Positions 24,011 through 31,999 of a DNA stretch of 46,914 nt are shown here, piece after piece; positions within the stretch are counted from its first letter, which is position 1, and each line of letters opens with the position of its first letter. Position numbers and translations under genes: made by a program. The stretch spans positions 1 through 46,914 of the forward strand of contig CABTYW010000006.1 of the NCBI GenBank assembly GCA_902489135.1, given 5' to 3'. The notes under the pieces are model-generated. The model ran no database searches. It worked only from the letters and a program-made list of their open reading frames with translations, and was not told where the DNA came from. Origin of the DNA: an uncultured Synergistaceae bacterium (GTDB lineage: Bacteria; Synergistota; Synergistia; Synergistales; Dethiosulfovibrionaceae).

Positions 24011-25189
24011 GTGTCCATTTATTTCAACAATGCGGCGACGACATGGCCCAAGCCTCCCTGCGTCGCCAAGGCCATGAGCGATTTTCTGCTGTGCGGCGGC
24101 GCCAATTTCGGAAGAGGCTCCAACTCGGAGCGCGATCTCGGCACCATGAGCACCGTTCTTGAGTGCCGCGAACGGGTGGCGAAACTTCTGGGCGGCTACG
24201 AGGACGGCTCGCCGCTGTACGTCACCTTCACGTCGGGCGTGACGGAGTCGCTGAACACGGTGCTGAAGGGATATTTAAGGCCGGGCATGCGGGTGATCAC
24301 GACGTCCATGGAGCATAATTCGGTAATCCGCCCGCTGCGTCGTCTTGAAAGCCGGGGCGTTCGACTTGAAATTTTGAAGTGCGACCGCCGCGGAGTTCTC
24401 TCCATGAAGGATCTGAAGGCCGCTCTGGAAAAGGAACCCGCTGATCTGGCGGTGATGAGCCATTGCAGCAACGTGTGCGGCACGGTAATCGACCTCGGGA
24501 GTGCGGCGAAGCTCTGCCGTGACGCCGGCGTGCCTTTGGTGGTCGATGCGGCGCAGACGGCGGGACTTATCCCGCTCAATGCCGCGGAGCTGGGGCTGGC
24601 GGCGCTGTGCTTTACGGGACATAAGGGCCTGATGGGGCCGCAGGGAACGGGCGGCATCGTCTGGAATCCAGAGTTCGCCGGGAAGTGCCAGCCGCTGTGC
24701 GACGGCGGCACGGGAAGCTTTTCTCACGTGGAAACTCAGCCGGAAGCCATGCCCGATCGATTTGAGTCGGGCACGCAAAATCTTCCGGGCATCGCCGGAC
24801 TTTCGGCGGCCCTCCAATGGCTCTCGTCTACGGGCGTCGATGCGGTGAGATCCCATGAAAATAAACTCTGTAGCCGTCTCTTGGAGGGGCTGAAGAGAAT
24901 GGACGGGATGACTCTTTACGGACTTCCCGAGGTGACGGACAAAAAACGTCTGGCCGTTTGCGCCGTCAACTTTGAAGGCGTGGACAACGGGGTTTTGGCC
25001 GCCGAAATGAGCAGCCGCGGAGTGGAGGCCCGCCCGGGCCTCCAGTGCAGCCCCTGGGGGCACCGCACTTTGGGATGTTTTCCTCAGGGCGCTCTGCGCC
25101 TCAGCCTCGGGTATTTCAACACCCAAGAGCAGGTGGACGAAGCGCTGTCGGTTATCGAGGACTCTCTGAAGGTTCTGGGAAAAATCTGA
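24011..25189 (+). CDS. Cysteine desulfurase-like aminotransferase class V protein
   Basis: The 392-aa PLP enzyme opens with IYFNNAATTWPKPP, characteristic of the stand-alone cysteine desulfurase family (TIGR01977-like) rather than IscS proper. The PLP lysine is K205 in FTGHKGLMGPQGTGG. The likely catalytic cysteine is C346 in GLQCSPWGHRTLGCFPQG. Such enzymes remove sulfur (or selenium) from cysteine (or selenocysteine) for cofactor assembly. The start is GTG 24011 with AAGGAGGG upstream. It is the only plus-strand gene between 13.1 and 30.1 kb, divergent from dnaA; a TATAAT at 23922-23927 may be its -10. No iscU or selD lies nearby, so its acceptor is unknown. Confidence 0.87.
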   Translation: MSIYFNNAATTWPKPPCVAKAMSDFLLCGGANFGRGSNSERDLGTMSTVLECRERVAKLLGGYEDGSPLYVTFTSGVTESLNTVLKGYLRPGMRVITTSMEHNSVIRPLRRLESRGVRLEILKCDRRGVLSMKDLKAALEKEPADLAVMSHCSNVCGTVIDLGSAAKLCRDAGVPLVVDAAQTAGLIPLNAAELGLAALCFTGHKGLMGPQGTGGIVWNPEFAGKCQPLCDGGTGSFSHVETQPEAMPDRFESGTQNLPGIAGLSAALQWLSSTGVDAVRSHENKLCSRLLEGLKRMDGMTLYGLPEVTDKKRLAVCAVNFEGVDNGVLAAEMSSRGVEARPGLQCSPWGHRTLGCFPQGALRLSLGYFNTQEQVDEALSVIEDSLKVLGKI

Positions 25190-25365
25190 CGGGAAACAGT
25201 CCGGCGCTGAAAGGCGCCCCATGACTCTTGAGAGGGGGGCGTTCACGGACGGGGCAAAATTTATCGTCGGCGACGGCATTTCATACAAAAAAACGGACCG
25301 CTCTCTCCACGGCGGCGTTGGGGAATTCCCGACGCGCCGAGGAGAGAAAGCGGCCCGTTTTGATT

Positions 25366-26043
25366 TCATTCTCTTCCTTTCAGAGGGAGAAGCCGAGGCT
25401 CGCCCCAGAGCGGCTCCTCCAGCAGCAGCCGCCGTGTTTCGTATTCATCGAGTTTGCCGCGCAGGAACCGCTCAGCGGAAGGCGCCGCGAAAACCTGCAG
25501 CGTTGCGTTGACGCCGAAGAGGGTTTTGATGTGCTCTTCGGCGATTTGGGCACACCGAATGAGCCTCAGGAAGGCGTTGAGATGACCGTAATGGAACTGA
25601 AGCGTCAGAGGACGAAGGGGGGCGCACAGCTCTGTTGATGTTTTTTCAATGACGGCGGCGGCCGCAGCGCCGTAGGCGTCGATAAGGCCGCGCACGCCCA
25701 GCTTCACGCCGCCGAAGTAGCGCGTCACCACAACTTCGGCGCAGCACAGCTGCGCCTTTCGAAGCTCCCCCAGAATGGGGCGCCCTGCCGTGCCGGCGGG
25801 CTCGCCATCGTCGGAGCAGAATTCCTGCGTCTGCGGAAAGCCGATTCTCCAGGCAGGACAATGATGGGCGGCCCCACGGTGCTGACGCCGTATGCCGTCA
25901 AGAGCGGCACGCGCTTCGTCGGCGTCGTCAACCCGAAAGAGCATCGCCACAAATTCGCTGCGTTTTTCTTTAAGCGTAAACTCGCCGCTTTCACGGGGAC
26001 GCAGGCACCGTCCTACTGCCAGTTCGCCCGGCATCGCGACCAC
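25366..26043 (-). CDS. IMPACT/YigZ family protein
   Basis: The 225-aa protein has the UPF0029/IMPACT domain, with SEFVAMLFRVDDADEA at the N-terminus and the hallmark SDDGEPAGTAGRPIL and VVVTRYFGGVKLGVRGLIDAYG. A DUF1949-like C-terminal domain follows. Members bind RNA or ribosomes in eukaryotes; the bacterial role is unclear. GTG 26043 is the first start, with GGAGG 4 bases before it, and ATG 26034 is the alternative. The 5' end overlaps the 3' end of the HIT gene by 31 bases, so the two are in one operon with coupled translation. Confidence 0.88.
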   Translation of the reverse strand: MVAMPGELAVGRCLRPRESGEFTLKEKRSEFVAMLFRVDDADEARAALDGIRRQHRGAAHHCPAWRIGFPQTQEFCSDDGEPAGTAGRPILGELRKAQLCCAEVVVTRYFGGVKLGVRGLIDAYGAAAAAVIEKTSTELCAPLRPLTLQFHYGHLNAFLRLIRCAQIAEEHIKTLFGVNATLQVFAAPSAERFLRGKLDEYETRRLLLEEPLWGEPRLLPLKGRE

Positions 26044-26498
26044 GTTTCCTCCAGGGAGATGGGGACAACCTTGGTATTGCCCACGGCGGCCATGAAATTG
26101 CTGTCGCCGCTCCAGCGCGGAACAATGTGGCAGTGGATATGGGTGTCGATACCGGCACCCGCCGCGGCGCCCATGTTGATGCCGATGTTAAATCCCTGGG
26201 GGTGAAAGGCGTCTTTCAGGCACTGAACCGAACGGGCGATGAGGCCGTGAAATTCAAGGGCTTCATCGGCCGAAAATGAACTGAGATCGACGGTGTGGCG
26301 GTAGGGAATGACCATGAGATGGCCGGAACTGTAGGGATAAGCATTGAGGATGACAAAGCAGTGTTTTCCCCGAAAGACGATAAAATGAACGCGATCTTCG
26401 GTGCCGTCCGTTGGAAAGTCGCAGAAAATGCACGTCCGCGAGCCGCTCTTCGCCGATTGAATGTAGGAATAGCGCCAAGGCGCCATGAGAGTTTCCAT
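26013..26498 (-). CDS. HIT-family nucleotide hydrolase/transferase
   Basis: The 161-aa protein has the histidine triad HIHCHIVPRW (H120, H122, H124) and a probable zinc-binding CIFC pair (C23, C26). This resembles bacterial diadenosine-polyphosphate hydrolase or AMP-lysine hydrolase-type HIT proteins. The segment HCFVILNAYPYSSGHLMVIPYRH is typical. ATG 26498 is chosen because AAGGAGA lies 7 bases upstream; the open frame to 26552 carries no homology. It precedes the IMPACT-family gene and overlaps it. The substrate is unknown; Ap4A phosphorylase-like activity is possible. Confidence 0.9.
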   Translation of the reverse strand: METLMAPWRYSYIQSAKSGSRTCIFCDFPTDGTEDRVHFIVFRGKHCFVILNAYPYSSGHLMVIPYRHTVDLSSFSADEALEFHGLIARSVQCLKDAFHPQGFNIGINMGAAAGAGIDTHIHCHIVPRWSGDSNFMAAVGNTKVVPISLEETWSRCRANWQ

Positions 26499-27005
26499 AG
26501 AGAATCTCCTTTTCTTGAGGGGGTAAAAAGATCGTTCGAAAAAGTTATTCACATCGGTGGATAATAATTGTGCATAATTTGTGGGTGCAGGTGATTTTAC
26601 AATTTTTTAACGGAACGCGGTTGCCATTTTAACGCCGGAACGGATGCAGCGCGGACTTTAGAAAGGAGAAGACGCGCGAGTGGCGCGGTACGGCGCTCTG
26701 TGGATAAAGCATAAGACTGATAATCAACCTATTCGGAAGGTGTAATCTGGCTGTTGCGTCCCTGAAAAATAACATTTTCGAGGATATCCGCGGCGGCGGT
26801 TGAAGCAGGAAAAACTTTGCCCCCGTTTTTGAAGAACGGAAAATTTAAGCTCTGCCGGGAAAAAAATTCTGTCAAGTGACGATATGTATGTCTTTGAAGG
26901 GTGTGGAAAAGTGCACGAAATGTGGATAACTTTTATGAAGGGGAAAAAACTTTGACGGCGCGGAAACCGTCCGGTTCAAAGGGAAGAAAAGTGTTTCGGG
27001 AACTT
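26499..27005. other. 500-bp spacer with a second DnaA-box cluster
   Basis: No gene. DnaA boxes are TTATTCACA at 26545-26553, TGTGCATAA at 26569-26577, TGTGGATAA at 26699-26707 and 26921-26929, and a one-mismatch GGTGGATAA at 26556-26564. The stretch 26545-26600 is AT-rich. It is the largest spacer between dnaA and parB and is an alternative or auxiliary origin element. Confidence 0.55.
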
Positions 27006-27260
27006 CTATTTTCGAATTCGACGGTCTTCCCGGTTGTTCCGGATCATGGCCAGAACGCTTCGGACTTCATGCCAACAGCTCAGCGCGGCGGCGATGAGCC
27101 CTGCCAGAAGGCACAGCGGCAGGGTCCACTGGGGATAGCCCCGGGCCGTACACCACTTTCCGGCGTAAAGTCCCGCCAGAAGATAGCCGCAGACCAGCAG
27201 CGCAGTGCCGACAATTCGGCTGAAGACCACAAGGTCCTTCAGTGACGTGGGGAGCTTCAT
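27006..27260 (-). CDS. AtpZ/AtpI-like small membrane protein
   Basis: The 84-aa protein has two hydrophobic hairpin segments (FSRIVGTALLVCGYLLAGLYAGKWC and WTLPLCLLAGLIAAALSCWH) and a basic C-terminal tail. This is the pattern of the AtpZ/AtpI family that precedes F-type ATP synthase operons and is implicated in Mg2+/Ca2+ uptake or rotor-ring assembly. Its ATG overlaps the parB stop (ATGA), so it is translated with parAB. No ATP-synthase genes follow; a 500-bp spacer does. The family call rests on pattern and context and could be wrong. Confidence 0.6.
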   Translation of the reverse strand: MKLPTSLKDLVVFSRIVGTALLVCGYLLAGLYAGKWCTARGYPQWTLPLCLLAGLIAAALSCWHEVRSVLAMIRNNREDRRIRK

Positions 27261-28156
27261 TTTTCGTCTTTCTCCCCGTCGGTCAGGGAGCTTTTTTCAC
27301 GGCGCATGAGCTCCAGAAGGCGTTCTACCTGAAAGCGGCTGAGCCCCGACAGAGTCAGGCGATTGGTGCGGCCGTCGCCCGAGGCGGTGATCTTCATTCC
27401 CAGTTCGTTGGCCAGCTTTCCGGCGCCTTCGGGACGCCACGGCTTGAAGATGCGCACCGGCGCCGACGATTTGAGGTGTTCCTCCAGAGCGCGGACGGAC
27501 CAGCCTTTTTCGGCGCAGCTTTTTGCCGTCTGCACAAGGCGGCGGTCATCGTCAATGGAAAGGAGCAGTTTTGCGTGGCCTTCCGACAGTTTGCCCTGCT
27601 CGATGAGAGAGAGAACGCTCTCGGGCAGCGCAAGAATTCTGGTCTTGTTGGCGATGGCGGCGCGGCTCCAGCCAAGACGTTCCGCCAGCTGTTCTTGGGT
27701 CAGCCCGTATTTTTCCATCAGCGATTTCAGCGCCGAGGCGGTTTCAAGCAGCGTGAGGTCGCAACGCTGGAGGTTTTCCACCAGGGCGATTTCGCTGAGC
27801 GTCCTTTCGTCGCCGCGCACGACTCGCGCCGGAATGGACGTCAGCCCCGCTTTGAGACAGGCGCGGTAACGGCGCTCTCCGGCGATGACGCGGTATTTGG
27901 TGCCGTCGCTTCCGGCCGAGGGCGTGACGATGACGGGCTGAAGGAGCCCGTGATTTTTTATGGACTGCACCAGTTGATCCAGCGCGCCCTGCTCGAAGGC
28001 TTTTCTGGGTTGGTCGGGGCTGGTGCGGATTTCATCCAGTCGAATGATCTCGCTGTCCACGGGCACGCGTCCCACTTTTTGCCGGGCGAGAAGGGCGCCG
28101 AGGCCGCGCCCTTCCGGAATAAGCGGCAATTTTTTCGAGTTTTCCTTTAGAGCCAT
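27257..28156 (-). CDS. parB: Chromosome-partitioning protein ParB (Spo0J)
   Basis: ParB binds parS, loads as a CTP-dependent clamp and spreads, organising the origin. The 299-aa protein has the N-terminal ParB/Srx domain (IIRLDEIRTSPDQPRKAF) with the arginine-rich catalytic box GERRYRA. A helix-turn-helix follows (LTQEQLAERLGWSRAAIANKTRIL), then a C-terminal dimer region. ATG 28156 overlaps the end of parA by 10 bases, with GGAGG 10 bases upstream; the longer open frame starts inside parA. Three perfect parS sites occur in this window (13.2, 13.3 and 29.66 kb). Confidence 0.95.
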   Translation of the reverse strand: MALKENSKKLPLIPEGRGLGALLARQKVGRVPVDSEIIRLDEIRTSPDQPRKAFEQGALDQLVQSIKNHGLLQPVIVTPSAGSDGTKYRVIAGERRYRACLKAGLTSIPARVVRGDERTLSEIALVENLQRCDLTLLETASALKSLMEKYGLTQEQLAERLGWSRAAIANKTRILALPESVLSLIEQGKLSEGHAKLLLSIDDDRRLVQTAKSCAEKGWSVRALEEHLKSSAPVRIFKPWRPEGAGKLANELGMKITASGDGRTNRLTLSGLSRFQVERLLELMRREKSSLTDGEKDEK

Positions 28157-28914
28157 AGTTTTTTGACCTCCAATGCCAGCTGATGATAGGCTTTTCCGCC
28201 CGAACTTCGGCGCTTGTAGTCGTAGATGGTTTTGCCCTGTCCGGGAGCCGCCGCCAGATCCACGTTGCGCGGAATGACGGTCTTGAACATGTATTCGCCG
28301 TAGTATTGGCGGATTTGAGATTCGACTTCGCGGGTAAGATTTTGGTTGGCGCTGTACATGGTGAGCAGCACGCCGTCGATTTTTTTGCCCTCGCTGATGC
28401 CCTGAAGGCGGATGTTTTGCAGCGTACCGGCCAGCATGACCAGGCCCTTGAGGGCATAATACTCGCACTGCACGGGGACGAGGATGCGATCGGCGGCGGC
28501 CACGGCATTAACCGTCAGCACGCCCAGCGACGGCGGACAGTCGATGATGACGGCATCAAATTGGCCGTTCAGCTTTTCAATGACGGTTTTCAGGCGGTAT
28601 TCCCAATCGGCGGTGCGTCCCAGCTCAAGTTCGGCCGAGGCCAGCTTTTCGTTGGCGGCAATGAGCCAGACGTTGGCGGCGCTTGTGGTGTGAAGGCTCC
28701 ACTTGGGTTCCTCGCGGTTCATCATGACCTCGTAAAGCGACGTGGAGTCGTTGAACTGGTAGCCCAGTCCGTCGGAGGCGTTGCCCTGGGGGTCGGAATC
28801 CACCACAAGAATTTTTTTCCCCATGGCGCCCAGTTCGGCCGCCAAATTGACGCAGGTGGTCGTCTTTCCCACGCCGCCTTTCTGATTGATGACGGCGATG
28901 GTCGTCGTGTTCAT
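28147..28914 (-). CDS. parA: Chromosome-partitioning ATPase ParA (Soj)
   Basis: The 255-aa Walker ATPase has the deviant P-loop KGGVGKTT (residues 12-19, with K12 as signature lysine), DSDPQGNASDGLGY and the Walker-B-like FDAVIIDCPPSLG. It moves ParB-bound origins. ATG 28914 is supported by GGTGG upstream and by the start of the homology; the open frame to 29013 overlaps the end of rsmG. The stop lies inside the start of parB, so the pair is translationally coupled. rsmG ends 1 base before the start. Confidence 0.95.
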   Translation of the reverse strand: MNTTTIAVINQKGGVGKTTTCVNLAAELGAMGKKILVVDSDPQGNASDGLGYQFNDSTSLYEVMMNREEPKWSLHTTSAANVWLIAANEKLASAELELGRTADWEYRLKTVIEKLNGQFDAVIIDCPPSLGVLTVNAVAAADRILVPVQCEYYALKGLVMLAGTLQNIRLQGISEGKKIDGVLLTMYSANQNLTREVESQIRQYYGEYMFKTVIPRNVDLAAAPGQGKTIYDYKRRSSGGKAYHQLALEVKKLWL

Positions 28915-28915
28915 C

Positions 28916-29602
28916 TTATTTCCACCATCCTTTTTTTTCGGCGCGCCCCGGGCGCCGAGGAAATTGCGGCGGGCAAGGCGCCGATTTGCGCCAGAACACC
29001 GCATAGCTGTCATGGCCGTTTAAATCGTAGCGGTAGAGCCGCGGCTCACTCAATCCCAGTTTTTCCCATTTTTGCGTCAGAGGCGCCAATTCGCCCTCTG
29101 CGGCGGAGCCTTTCATGGCCACCGCCGCGCCGCCCACTTTGACCAACGGCGCCAGATACTCGGCAATGACGCCGGCATCGCTGACGGCGCGAACGGCGGC
29201 GAAATCAAAACTCTCGCGGCGCTGCGCCGCGTACTCCTCCGATCGGAGGCACACCGTTTCGGCGTTGGATACGTTGAGTTGTCCGAGAATTGCGGCGAGG
29301 GCGTTGGTCTTTCGCGAAAGGCTGTCGAGCAGAATAAATTTCAGATCCGGCCGACAGATGGCCAGCACGGCGCCCGGCAAACCGCCGCCGGTGCCCACGT
29401 CGATGACGGAGCCGCTGGCGGGCAGCAGCGGCAGCAGGTGAAGGCAGTCGCGGATGTGATCGTTCCAGAGAGTTTCCATGTCCCGCGGCCCCACGAGACG
29501 CACTTTTTCGTTCGCCGCAAGGATGGCGGCAGCATAGGCGCGCAGGCGTTCTTCCGTCTTGGCCGAAAGTGACGGTAGCGGCGCAAGAGTCTCAATTTTC
29601 AT
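28916..29602 (-). CDS. rsmG: 16S rRNA (guanine527-N7)-methyltransferase
   Basis: The 228-aa SAM-dependent enzyme methylates G527 of 16S rRNA. The SAM motif VIDVGTGGGLPGAVLAI and the downstream FILLDSLSRKTNALAAILGQL and VRAVSDAGVIAEYL are typical of RsmG. The start is ATG 29602 with GAGGTG 5 bases upstream; an open frame to 29740 would translate through the parS site as MFHVEH, a known annotation artefact. It heads the rsmG-parA-parB-atpZ-like operon. Confidence 0.93.
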   Translation of the reverse strand: MKIETLAPLPSLSAKTEERLRAYAAAILAANEKVRLVGPRDMETLWNDHIRDCLHLLPLLPASGSVIDVGTGGGLPGAVLAICRPDLKFILLDSLSRKTNALAAILGQLNVSNAETVCLRSEEYAAQRRESFDFAAVRAVSDAGVIAEYLAPLVKVGGAAVAMKGSAAEGELAPLTQKWEKLGLSEPRLYRYDLNGHDSYAVFWRKSAPCPPQFPRRPGRAEKKGWWK

Positions 29603-29660
29603 GGCTTCACCTCGAAAAATACTGGACGTGCAGAACTTACATTTCATCATACTACAAAAA

Positions 29661-29676
29661 TGTTCCACGTGGAACA
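29661..29676. other. parS site 3
   Basis: TGTTCCACGTGGAACA, identical to the two sites near 13.2 kb, 59 bases upstream of the rsmG start. Confidence 0.92.
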
Positions 29677-29973
29677 TGGAAAAGAACGAGACGGCCAGGC
29701 AGCGGTCACTTTGACGCGCCACGACCGACGCAAAAGGCACAAAGAACCGTTGTGCCGTTCAACCGCGTTTACTGAGATTACTCCGCGGACAAGAGAACAC
29801 GCCGCCGCGAAGCGGCTCCGATACCGCATATTCCCCAAGCGGCGCTTGACAGGAATGTCGGTGCTGCTGCGCCGAGCGGGAGCCCTTTCAATTTTTCATG
29901 GTGCAGCGTAAAAAAACAGTTGTCTCCTTTGAGCCGGGAGGCACAATCGGCGAAAAGACACGGCGCTCTGTAC

Positions 29974-29988
29974 TTAGAATTATTCTAA
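29974..29988. promoter_or_regulatory. PerR/Fur-type box
   Basis: TTAGAATTATTCTAA is a perfect 7-1-7 palindrome matching the PerR box pattern. It lies 146 bases upstream of the perR promoter. Confidence 0.6.
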
Positions 29989-30119
29989 ATAATTTTTCTC
30001 TGTGGACAAAAACCGTATTTCTCTTTTCCCGATCTTTCCGGGGCAAAAATTTTGAGAAAGCTGCAATGCAGTGCCGGTGTGCCTCGATCAAAAAAATGGT
30101 GGGAAAGGCGAAAAAATCC

Positions 30120-30162
30120 TTGACATATTGAATCCAATGATATAGAATTAGAACTGTTCTAG
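30120..30162 (+). promoter_or_regulatory. perR promoter with overlapping PerR-like operator
   Basis: TTGACA at 30120-30125, a 17-base spacer, and TAGAAT at 30143-30148 form a near-consensus promoter. The near-palindrome TTAGAACTGTTCTAG (30148-30162) begins at the last base of the -10. This is an autoregulation layout. Confidence 0.75.
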
Positions 30163-30183
30163 AAATAGAAAAAGGAGGAGCCC

Positions 30184-30603
30184 ATGACAAAATACGGAAG
30201 GCTCATTGCCGATGTGGTGCTTTCCTCTCACGATCATCCCACGGCGGAGCAGGTGTTCTTTCGAGTGAAAGAGCAGGCGCCGCAGATCTCTTTGGCGACC
30301 GTCTACAACAACCTCAAGGCTTTGGTGGACCGGGGGGTCCTCAGAAAGCTGTCCCTTGACCGCTCCCCCGACCGCTATGATCAGCCCCGGCGCCATGATC
30401 ATCTGGTCTGTCTCAAGTGCGGCGGCGTGACCGACGTGGCGCTGCCCGATCTCACCGATGAGCTGAGGCGGCGCATCGGCGGCGAAGTCTACGCCTACGA
30501 TTTGACCGTTCATTATGTGTGTCCCCGATGCACAGCGGCCCAAAAGGATGACGAAAGCGCTCCGGCATCCCCGCCGGAAGACGAAGTGCGCGCAAAACCG
30601 TAA
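30184..30603 (+). CDS. perR: Fur-family peroxide regulator, PerR-like
   Basis: The 139-aa regulator has the Fur winged helix (ISLATVYNNLKALVDRGVLRKL, residues 35-56) and the zinc site CLKCG (C76, C79) and CPRC (C113, C116). Candidate PerR metal ligands are H18, D66, H71, H73 and D84; D84 at the position that distinguishes PerR from Fur supports PerR. The N-terminus is short: the first helix with the usual TPQR motif is missing, although AAGGAGGAG supports this ATG. It sits directly before rubrerythrin, a common PerR target, and behind its own operator. Fur or Zur function is less likely. Confidence 0.85.
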   Translation: MTKYGRLIADVVLSSHDHPTAEQVFFRVKEQAPQISLATVYNNLKALVDRGVLRKLSLDRSPDRYDQPRRHDHLVCLKCGGVTDVALPDLTDELRRRIGGEVYAYDLTVHYVCPRCTAAQKDDESAPASPPEDEVRAKP

Positions 30604-30615
30604 AGTGAGTTACAA

Positions 30616-30635
30616 TGAACACTGAGGGGTGTTCA
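30616..30635. promoter_or_regulatory. Small hairpin between perR and rubrerythrin
   Basis: TGAACAC-TGAGGG-GTGTTCA, 7-bp stem with a 6-base loop and no T tract. It may be an operator half-site pair or an mRNA processing or stability element. Confidence 0.35.
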
Positions 30636-30671
30636 AAATCAGTTCGTTAAATACAGAGGAGGAGTTTTACA

Positions 30672-31214
30672 ATGAAAGAACTTAAGGGAACCCAGACTGA
30701 GAAAAACCTTCAGACCGCTTTTGCCGGCGAGTCCCAGGCCCGCAACAAGTACACCTACTTCGCTTCCAAGGCCCGTAAGGAAGGCTATGAGCAGATCGCT
30801 GCCATCTTCGAAGAGACGGCCAACAACGAGAAGGAACACGCCAAGATTTGGTTCAAGCTGCTCAACGGCGGCGAAATTTCCGGAACCGCCGACAACCTCA
30901 AGGCCGCCGCTGCCGGCGAGAACTACGAGTGGACCGACATGTACGCCGGTTTTGCCAAGACCGCCGAGAAGGAAGGCTTCTCTCGCATCGCCAAGCTCTT
31001 CGAGATGGTGGGCGCCATTGAAAAAGAGCACGAAGCCCGTTACCTCAAGCTCCTTGAGAACGTCAAGGAAGGCCTGGTCTTTTCCCGCGACGGCGAGATG
31101 ATCTGGCAGTGCAGAAACTGCGGTCACATTGTGGTGGGCAAAAAGGCTCCCGAGATGTGCCCCGTGTGCGCCCATCCTCAGTCCTACTTCGAGATCATCG
31201 CCAAGAATTACTAA
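30672..31214 (+). CDS. rbr: Rubrerythrin
   Basis: The enzyme reduces hydrogen peroxide in anaerobes using a diiron site and a rubredoxin iron. The 180-aa protein has an N-terminal ferritin-like four-helix domain with iron-ligand glutamates (E20, E53 and H56 in EKEH, and E118 with H120). The C-terminal rubredoxin domain has CRNCG (C147, C150) and CPVC (C163, C166). Length is typical. GAGGAGG precedes the ATG. It lies 68 bases after perR, probably in the same PerR-controlled transcript, and is followed by a strong terminator. Confidence 0.96.
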   Translation: MKELKGTQTEKNLQTAFAGESQARNKYTYFASKARKEGYEQIAAIFEETANNEKEHAKIWFKLLNGGEISGTADNLKAAAAGENYEWTDMYAGFAKTAEKEGFSRIAKLFEMVGAIEKEHEARYLKLLENVKEGLVFSRDGEMIWQCRNCGHIVVGKKAPEMCPVCAHPQSYFEIIAKNY

Positions 31215-31235
31215 AGCGAGAGAAAAATCTTTCAG

Positions 31236-31264
31236 TCCGGCGGAGTTTTCCGCCGGATTTTTTT
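31236..31264 (+). terminator. Intrinsic terminator after rubrerythrin
   Basis: Perfect 9-bp stem TCCGGCGGA / TCCGCCGGA (31236-31244 with 31249-31257), then seven T. Confidence 0.9.
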
Positions 31265-31999
31265 GTTTTCATCCGGCGGGAGCATTCTTTCACTGTAGGG
31301 AGAAGCGGCGTTGAAGCAGAGGGCGGAGAAAATCGTGGAGGACGACGGCCATGGGAGGCGGAAGGGGGCCTGGGCGGCCGGCGTCGAGAGAGCGATTTCG
31401 GGAAAACAAAAATTGAAAGGGGAGAGAAGTCCATCCTTCCAAGGTTCGGGCCGAAAAGCGGGCGCGGAAAAACTCCGCTTTCCGGACTGTGGGGTGCCGC
31501 GGCGACTTCCCCGCGAACCCGCCGATGGGCGCCGGCGGCACTTCCGTATTGACCGACGGGGCCCCGGATGTTTTGCTTCTCCTCTCACGCCCGTTCATGG
31601 GACGGCCGGCCCTTTCGTGAACTCAGCGATCTCGCGGCGGCATTTTCTCCCACCGCCGATGAGGTCCCTTGATCGCCCATCATCGGTGCGTTTTGCCTGC
31701 GACCTTTACTGAACGCCCAAGAACGGTATAATAAAACGTCAGTGCCATGTTAAAAACAGGTTAAAAACGGGCAAAGGACGCCGTCTCTGCCTTTTTCTGC
31801 GGTCTGTGCCGAGGCGGCGGTTTTTTCGCGTCCTTATGCAAGAATTTTCAGCGCCTTTTTTGCAGGCGGCATCGAAGTCTTCCTCGAGAACTGAGGCTTG
31901 AGTGGAGATGCCTCTTGAGGAAGAAACGACGAGATCTCTTGAAACGACTAGGCGCCCAGAGCCGCTCAAGGTCGTGAGCGCCCCGAAAGGAGAAACGCC
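31265..31999. other. 735-bp spacer with a promoter-like element
   Basis: No supportable gene on either strand; the open frames are Arg/Pro/Ser-rich shadows. TTTACT at 31705-31710 and TATAAT at 31727-31732 (16-base spacer) could start a leader of about 270 bases for the next gene. GTTAAAAAC occurs twice within 31748-31768. Confidence 0.45.

Larger units (their letters stand above)
29603..30119. other. Divergent spacer between rsmG and perR
   Basis: No gene. It holds parS site 3, a perfect PerR/Fur-type palindrome at 29974-29988 and a near-match DnaA box TGTGGACAA at 30001-30009. This is where gene direction switches from mostly minus to mostly plus. Confidence 0.6.
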
